A stretch of 64,000 bases of DNA, from positions 16,273 to 80,272 of the forward strand of contig NZ_JAJITD010000026.1 of NCBI RefSeq assembly GCF_020880815.1. Reading direction: 5' to 3'. Position numbers and translations under genes: made by a program. Source of the stretch: Paraburkholderia sejongensis. GTDB taxonomy: Bacteria; Pseudomonadota; Gammaproteobacteria; Burkholderiales; Burkholderiaceae. Below the pieces are notes generated by a model that was not told the origin of the DNA, ran no database searches, and saw only the letters and a program-made list of their open reading frames with translations. Shown in pieces: positions 59,529 through 64,000 of the stretch. Each line of letters begins with the position of its first letter. The stretch's first letter is position 1.

Positions 59529-60047
59529 ATGTCCGCTGTTTTCAAAAACATCATTCGCGATCACAAGCTCTCGCACAAGCTGATCCCTGTTTTCAACGTC
59601 GCGCCCGATCTTGAACTCGCCTGCTCGCGGGTTGCCGACTTCGTTGGCGAACGCTTCGTTGGCGACAGGGGGCCGCTGGCCGCAGAGATGATCGAATCCG
59701 CGCTGGCCAGCTTCAAGCGGGCCAAGCGGACGGGCGATCAGCACGTCGCATTCATGCAGGGACTGTTCGAGCCTGCCAAGTCGCTCTACGCGCGCCGCTA
59801 TGTGGCGCGCCGCGGTGACAAGGTCAGTGTCTGGTCGCCCATGCTGGAGCCCATCCCGGTTTTCGAAGAGCGGCATCAGAACAGCGAGCTGGAGGTGGTC
59901 AACGAGCGTTGCCCGGAACACATCACCGAGCGCACCGCAGCTTTCCAACTGGCGTCGCGCGTGCTGCAAGGCGAGGCGTTCCGTCGCTATTTCGAGGAAT
60001 ATGATGTCGCTCACCGCTACGATAATAGCGAAGTTGTCCCGGGTTGA
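59529..60047 (+). CDS. Hypothetical protein after traD
   Basis: A 172-residue soluble protein (MSAVFKNIIRDHKLSHKLIP, ASFKRAKRTGDQHVAFMQGL, FQLASRVLQGEAFRRYFEEY). No family recognised. The ATG at 59529 lies 10 bases after traD. The next gene begins inside its 3' end, 47 bases back. Confidence 0.6.
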   Translation: MSAVFKNIIRDHKLSHKLIPVFNVAPDLELACSRVADFVGERFVGDRGPLAAEMIESALASFKRAKRTGDQHVAFMQGLFEPAKSLYARRYVARRGDKVSVWSPMLEPIPVFEERHQNSELEVVNERCPEHITERTAAFQLASRVLQGEAFRRYFEEYDVAHRYDNSEVVPG

Positions 60048-60255
60048 TTACGACACCGCGCGGCGCGCGCTCCACACGGCGGGCGCGTTCGACGAGCCCG
60101 GGGCGACCCCGCCTGAAGAGTTCACCTGGGGCGCGGGCGCGCGGGCCTACGCACTGGCGTCCATTGCTGTGAACCGCCCGCTCCTGTTCTGGGGCGGATT
60201 GCTGGCGATCACCGCGATCCCGCTTCTCGTCATAGCGAGGCTGATTCATGGCTAG
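60001..60255 (+). CDS. Membrane protein, 84 residues
   Basis: The ATG at 60001, with GAGGA upstream, lies inside the previous gene. The N-terminus is basic (MMSLTATIIAKLSRVDYDTA) and one helix is at the end (LLFWGGLLAITAIPLLVIA). It overlaps the DUF4400 gene by 8 bases. No family recognised; position suggests a role with TraD. Confidence 0.65.
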   Translation: MMSLTATIIAKLSRVDYDTARRALHTAGAFDEPGATPPEEFTWGAGARAYALASIAVNRPLLFWGGLLAITAIPLLVIARLIHG

Positions 60256-60862
60256 CCGGTTTGGTAAGCACGTGAAGGTCTGGTTCTTTCTCGTGCCCGT
60301 GCTGTCGATCGCAGTGATGCCGGCGATTCCTGACCGCAAGCTCTTCGAGGTGCCGGACGCCGAAACGGAATCGCTCGTCGCGTCGGTCGGGCAGGAAAGG
60401 GCAGACGCGGCCGTCCGCTCGGCCAACGAAATGTTCAGGCGTTCGTTTGTGGACAATGGGCTGCTGCATCGCACTCTGGCCGCGTCGGGCAATCTCAACG
60501 GGTTCAACGACGGCGGCATATCGAGTTTCTCGGCCACGTGGACCGAAAACTTCTGGCTGCTCACCTACCGGGCGATGTTGCGCGCGATGGTCATGAAAAT
60601 GTGGATCGTGGGCACGCTTTGCTTCGCGCTCGGCATGTTCATCGACGGCGCCGCACGCAGGAAGATCAAGGCGGCCGCAGCCGGATACGTCAGCCCACTC
60701 TCGTTTCACCTGGCGGGCCATGGGCTGCTGATTGTCACAGGCACGCTCTTCGGCGTGCTTCTCGTCCCGGTGCCAGTGCTTGCTGGCTATTGGGTGGTCG
60801 TCGCGGCACTCCTTGGTGCGCTGCTCTGGAAGGCCGCCGAGTCGTTCCAGTCAGCTCGATAA
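60248..60862 (+). CDS. DUF4400-family integrative-element membrane protein
   Basis: A 204-residue membrane protein with four helices (VWFFLVPVLSIAVMPAIP, MWIVGTLCFALGMFIDGAAR, GLLIVTGTLFGVLLVPVPVL, YWVVVAALLGALLW). DUF4400 proteins lie next to traD in many conjugative elements. The RRKIKAAAAGYVSPLSFHLA segment is typical. Function is unknown, probably in mating-pair assembly. Confidence 0.75.
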   Translation: MASRFGKHVKVWFFLVPVLSIAVMPAIPDRKLFEVPDAETESLVASVGQERADAAVRSANEMFRRSFVDNGLLHRTLAASGNLNGFNDGGISSFSATWTENFWLLTYRAMLRAMVMKMWIVGTLCFALGMFIDGAARRKIKAAAAGYVSPLSFHLAGHGLLIVTGTLFGVLLVPVPVLAGYWVVVAALLGALLWKAAESFQSAR

Positions 60863-61147
60863 GTCATCTAAAAAAGCGGATCGGCGCGTTCCGGTCCGTT
60901 TCTCTCCGCTTCTCTCCCCTTTCTTGTTCATTCTGCCGGACTGCGCTTCTGCTGTCCGGCGGTAGCCCCTATTCGCCGGCCGCCTGTGACGCGGAAGCTG
61001 CCTCTTGCCATTAAAGGCTCGTGAAATAACGCGTGTTTCGGGCGTTCTGCGCCCGATGACGACGCAACAATTGTATTGCTGGGGACGCGTAGCGCGTGCC
61101 CGATTACCAACGACGAAACGACACAGGTCCACCAAGGAGAAACGGGC
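60863..61147. other. Intergenic, one strong hairpin
   Basis: CGGGCG/CGCCCG hairpin at 61038-61054 without a T-run. No gene is seen. A promoter for the next two genes may lie here. Confidence 0.45.
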
Positions 61148-62047
61148 ATGAGCACCACCACTGTGGAAGATACCGAACTGGAAAGCCCGGTGACGGCAGA
61201 TGCGCAGGCGTCCGCTGCATCTGCCGCTGCTGCGGGCGATGTGAATTCGCTGGCCGAGACATCCCACGCGGATGGCGAGGCCGGTGGTCACGACGGCGCC
61301 GAAGAGGGCGAGCGCGAGATCGAGAGCGAGCTGACGCAGATGGAGGCGGACGCGGACCGCCTGCAGAGCGAAGGGGTGATCACGCCCGATGACGCGAACA
61401 TGAAGCGCGCCGAGGTCGAAAAGACCCGCAAGCTGTTCCGTGACCTGCCGGCCAGCGAGCGTATCGCCATCATCAAGCGCCGCCGTGAGCTGGGGCGCCA
61501 GCTGATGGAGCGACAGCTTTCCGGGGCGGCAGTTGTGCCCGCGAACGTTCGGCTGAACCACACGCGCCTGAAGCCGCTGTTCGAGCAATGGTGGCCGTAC
61601 CTGAACCGCATGAGCGTGAACATGCAGCGCTTCGGCGACTCGACATTTGGCGAGGGCGACAAGACCGCGGTGAACAGCTTCTTCGAGAAGCAGATCAAGT
61701 CGATCGAAGAATATGTGGATGAGGCGCTGCGCGTCGCCACCGGCTTTCGCGAGAAGAAGGAGGCGGAGCTTCGCGCGGGAGGCGAGTTCGTGTTCGAGCC
61801 GTCGATCCCGATGCCGGCGATGGAGTTGACCGTCGAGGTGTATTCGCGGTTTTCGATGCGCGTGCTGTCGGCCATCATGAAATTCGACAAGGTGATGGAT
61901 CAGTTCGACTTCATGGTCTGGAACGGCATTCGCGACCAGTCGGACGTCGACGATGAAACGGTGCACTTCCTCAAGAAGGTCAACCCGCTCGGCGTTCGTG
62001 GCTACATGACGCACCTGCGCCTGATGACCACGGTCCGCGGCCTGTAA
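61148..62047 (+). CDS. ICE-type conserved protein, possibly DUF1845/AcaB-like
   Basis: A 299-residue protein. Residues 1-75 are acidic and Ala-rich. Residues 75-130 are basic and helical (RIAIIKRRRELGRQLMERQL), and residues 200-299 read FEPSIPMPAMELTVEVYSRF, RVLSAIMKFDKVMDQFDFMV and LGVRGYMTHLRLMTT. The last part resembles a family seen in integrative elements (PFL_4669/AcaB type). This is recognition by eye only. It is followed by the helicase gene after 11 bases. Confidence 0.5.
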   Translation: MSTTTVEDTELESPVTADAQASAASAAAAGDVNSLAETSHADGEAGGHDGAEEGEREIESELTQMEADADRLQSEGVITPDDANMKRAEVEKTRKLFRDLPASERIAIIKRRRELGRQLMERQLSGAAVVPANVRLNHTRLKPLFEQWWPYLNRMSVNMQRFGDSTFGEGDKTAVNSFFEKQIKSIEEYVDEALRVATGFREKKEAELRAGGEFVFEPSIPMPAMELTVEVYSRFSMRVLSAIMKFDKVMDQFDFMVWNGIRDQSDVDDETVHFLKKVNPLGVRGYMTHLRLMTTVRGL

Positions 62048-62058
62048 GGGGGGGCGTC

Positions 62059-63783
62059 ATGCTGGACGAACTCAATCCGCAGCAGCGGGAAGTCGCCCAG
62101 TTGCGCCAGAATTGTGTGGCGATTGCCTGCCCAGGCGCGGGCAAGACGAAAACGATCGCCACCAAGGCCGCGCTGCTGTTGCAGGACGGCGCGGCTGTCG
62201 TTGGCGCGGTGACGTTCTCGAAAGACGCGGCGACCGAGCTGCGTGAGCGCATCCTCCACGTGGCGGGCAAGGCGGTGAAGAAGCGCCTTATCGCGGGCAC
62301 GTTCCATTCGCTCGCCTACAAACAGCTTCAGCGCCCCGGTGGGCGGCCGCCTGACATTGCAAGCGACGGTGACCGCCTCGGGCTGCTCATCCGCGTCATG
62401 CAGGATCTCGGGCTCGACGGAAAGGCCGAGGACGTCATCCCGACGATCGAAAAGATCAAGACGAATTTCGGCCGGTGCGACGTCAACAGCGCCGACGGCC
62501 AGTTGTACGGCGCCTATCAGGAGGCGCTGGCGCGCAACGGGAAGATCGATTTCCAGGACATGCTGCGGCTCGCCGTCGAGGGCATGCAGAACGGCACGAT
62601 CCTGCCGTATCCGTTCACCTACCTGCTCGTTGACGAGTTTCAGGATACTGACCCGCTGCAGTACCGCTGGATCGAGCTTCACGCAAAAGCAGGTTCGGTC
62701 GTAACGGTGGTGGGTGACGACGACCAAAGCATCTACGCTTTCCGTGAGGCTCTGGGCTATCGCGGGATGGAGTCCTTCATCAAGGAATTCGAAGCCAGGC
62801 CGGTCGTGCTCGGGAGCAACTATCGGTGCCGCGCCGAGATCCTCGCGGCCGCCGACCGGGTGATCCGCAACAATCCGGACCGCATCCCGAAAATCCTGCG
62901 GGCGGAGAAAGGCGCCGGCGGCCGGGTCGAGGCATCCCGCCACGCCGATGAGTACGTGGAAGCGGAGGCCGCCATGGAGGCGCTGGCGCCACTGCTGCGC
63001 AACGGCAAGACGTGCGCGGTCCTCGCCCGCACCAACCGCATTCTTGACCCGCTCGAGGCCGTCTGCCGCTCGTATGGCGTCAAGTATCATCGCGCGTCGG
63101 GCGCGTCGGTTCTCAACCGTCCTGAGGGTGCGTTGCTCTGCAATCTCCTGGAGATTATCGAGGGCGTGAAGGCGACCGGGCTGGACGCGGTGCTGGCGCA
63201 CTCGGGCCTCCATGCCGACCATCTGCGTGCGTTGCACGCGAGCATGGGCGCGGAGCTCGTCCAGAAGCCGCGGGCAGACCTGGTCGATCTCGGCATGCCG
63301 GAAGACGTGGCGACGAATTATCGTGAGTTCATGAAGCGGCTCGCCGAGTGGCGGGGGCTGTGCGAGCGGAAGTTCTATTCGCTGGTGCTATCGGGCGTGA
63401 ATGAATGGATGCTCAAGTACACGAAGAAGGAAAATGGCATCCGCACGATCCAGGCAACGTATGACGTGCTCTCACGTCTGAGCGGCACCTTCGCGGAACG
63501 GCTGCTGTTCCTGCGGCAGGACAACAATGAGCCCGCACCGGACGCGCTTGTGCTGACGACGATGCACAGTTCGAAGGGACTGGAATGGGACCACGTCTGG
63601 ATCGCCCGATCGGAAGACACCATCGTCCCCGATGCCAAATCAACTGAGCCGGAAGAGCGGCGGCTGTTTTACGTCGCAATGACGCGCGCGCGGGAAACGC
63701 TGATGATTTCCGGGACGTCGAAGAACTTCCCGTCGCGGTTTGTCGCTGAAGCGCAGATCGAAACCGCGGCGCGGCCGGCTTAG
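62059..63783 (+). CDS. UvrD/PcrA-type superfamily 1 helicase
   Basis: A 574-residue 3'-5' helicase of the UvrD group. Motifs in order: Q motif LNPQQREVAQL, I CPGAGKTKTIATKAALLL near residue 27, Ia AVTFSKDAATELRERI, II YLLVDEFQDTDPLQY, III VVGDDDQSIYAFREA, IV VLGSNYRC, V TTMHSSKGLEWDHVW, VI YVAMTRARETLMI. All are intact. It could unwind transferred or replicating plasmid DNA. Confidence 0.92.
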   Translation: MLDELNPQQREVAQLRQNCVAIACPGAGKTKTIATKAALLLQDGAAVVGAVTFSKDAATELRERILHVAGKAVKKRLIAGTFHSLAYKQLQRPGGRPPDIASDGDRLGLLIRVMQDLGLDGKAEDVIPTIEKIKTNFGRCDVNSADGQLYGAYQEALARNGKIDFQDMLRLAVEGMQNGTILPYPFTYLLVDEFQDTDPLQYRWIELHAKAGSVVTVVGDDDQSIYAFREALGYRGMESFIKEFEARPVVLGSNYRCRAEILAAADRVIRNNPDRIPKILRAEKGAGGRVEASRHADEYVEAEAAMEALAPLLRNGKTCAVLARTNRILDPLEAVCRSYGVKYHRASGASVLNRPEGALLCNLLEIIEGVKATGLDAVLAHSGLHADHLRALHASMGAELVQKPRADLVDLGMPEDVATNYREFMKRLAEWRGLCERKFYSLVLSGVNEWMLKYTKKENGIRTIQATYDVLSRLSGTFAERLLFLRQDNNEPAPDALVLTTMHSSKGLEWDHVWIARSEDTIVPDAKSTEPEERRLFYVAMTRARETLMISGTSKNFPSRFVAEAQIETAARPA

Positions 63784-63877
63784 CCCAAGAGCCGGCTTCA
63801 TTGAAACTGTCAGTGCATCCAGTCGGGCAGACGCGAGTGCGCCAGCCTCGCGACAACGTTGCCGACACGGCTATCTC

Positions 63878-64000
63878 TGAGCTTGCCCCCGAAAAACGAA
63901 TCTCTTGCTGAGCGGTAAACTCACGCAAGGAGAAAACATTGATGACAAGCAAGGCAAAGCGAGCGCAGTACACGCTCGAGTTCAAGCTGGAAGCCGTGCG
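63878..64000 (+). mobile_element. IS3-family element, left end (partial)
   Basis: The sequence TGAGCTTGCCCCCGAAAAAC at 63878 looks like an IS3-family left inverted repeat (TG start). A transposase frame starts 64 bases later. The right end lies beyond the window, so the boundary cannot be confirmed. Confidence 0.6.
63942..64000 (+). CDS. IS3-family transposase OrfA, 5' end (3' partial)
   Basis: The ATG at 63942 follows AAGGAG by about 9 bases. The 20 visible residues begin MTSKAKRAQYTLEFKLEAV, the typical start of IS3-family OrfA (helix-turn-helix). The gene runs off the window. Confidence 0.8.
   Translation, partial: MTSKAKRAQYTLEFKLEAV

Noticed and set aside
1..64000. CRISPR arrays, tRNA and rRNA genes
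   Set aside because: No regularly spaced repeats and no tRNA or rRNA signatures were seen. A tRNAscan or CRISPR search was not possible here.

Overview
The window is GC-rich and its genes (type IVb pilus, Trb-type conjugation genes, PRTRC cassette, ParM/StbB segregation pair, DUF1173 and DUF4400 proteins) point to a large conjugative plasmid, or a plasmid-like integrative element, of a Burkholderiaceae host such as Paraburkholderia, Caballeronia or Cupriavidus. The host assignment rests on gene content and codon style only. No rRNA, tRNA or CRISPR array was seen, and no classical Rep initiator was recognised.

Layout. (1) 1-10448, + strand: a type IVb thin-pilus operon of the R64 kind (transglycosylase end, TcpQ-domain protein, pilN, O, P, Q, R, S, V and a secreted Cys-rich protein). 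(2) 10448-11832: an IS5-family element with a -1 frameshift transposase and a GFA-family passenger gene. (3) 11932-17340, mostly - strand: CAP lipoprotein, small membrane proteins, an FlhC-like protein, a coiled-coil protein and a NERD protein. (4) 17485-21055, + strand: small proteins and a primase/TOPRIM protein. (5) 21091-22519: an IS4-family element inserted in a terminator. (6) 22569-31484, mostly - strand: tiny membrane proteins, StbB, PRTRC-D/ParM, Lar-like and other accessory proteins, plus a + strand tyrosine recombinase. (7) 31877-49926, + strand: methylase-like protein, the PRTRC cassette (ParB, E, C, F, B, A, ThiF), many hypothetical proteins, and a MoxR/metallopeptidase-VWA trio. 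(8) 50267-63783, + strand: trbB, C, D, E, J, L, a TraI_2-like protein, TraD, DUF4400 and others, and a UvrD-like helicase. (9) 63878-end: the start of an IS3-family element.

Regulation. The two strands use different control signals. Minus-strand genes often have ordinary sigma70-type promoters with a shared TTGACT -35 box. Plus-strand accessory blocks share a module that I do not recognise: a -10-like box without a proper -35, then a 4-5 bp hairpin whose stem sequence varies by compensatory changes, then invariant ATCGAC, often followed by a second hairpin and a U-rich tract. Eight copies occur, all intergenic and all on the + strand. The blocks they head contain several intrinsic-terminator-like hairpins placed just before the next start codon, so a leader-borne antitermination device is a plausible, untested reading.

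Function. The PRTRC cassette combines a ubiquitin-like protein (C), an E2-like protein (B), an E1/ThiF enzyme and a JAMM-motif protein (A) with a ParB homologue. It therefore looks like a plasmid-borne ubiquitin-like modification system coupled to maintenance. The pilus and Trb genes would serve mating, and ParM/StbB would serve partition.
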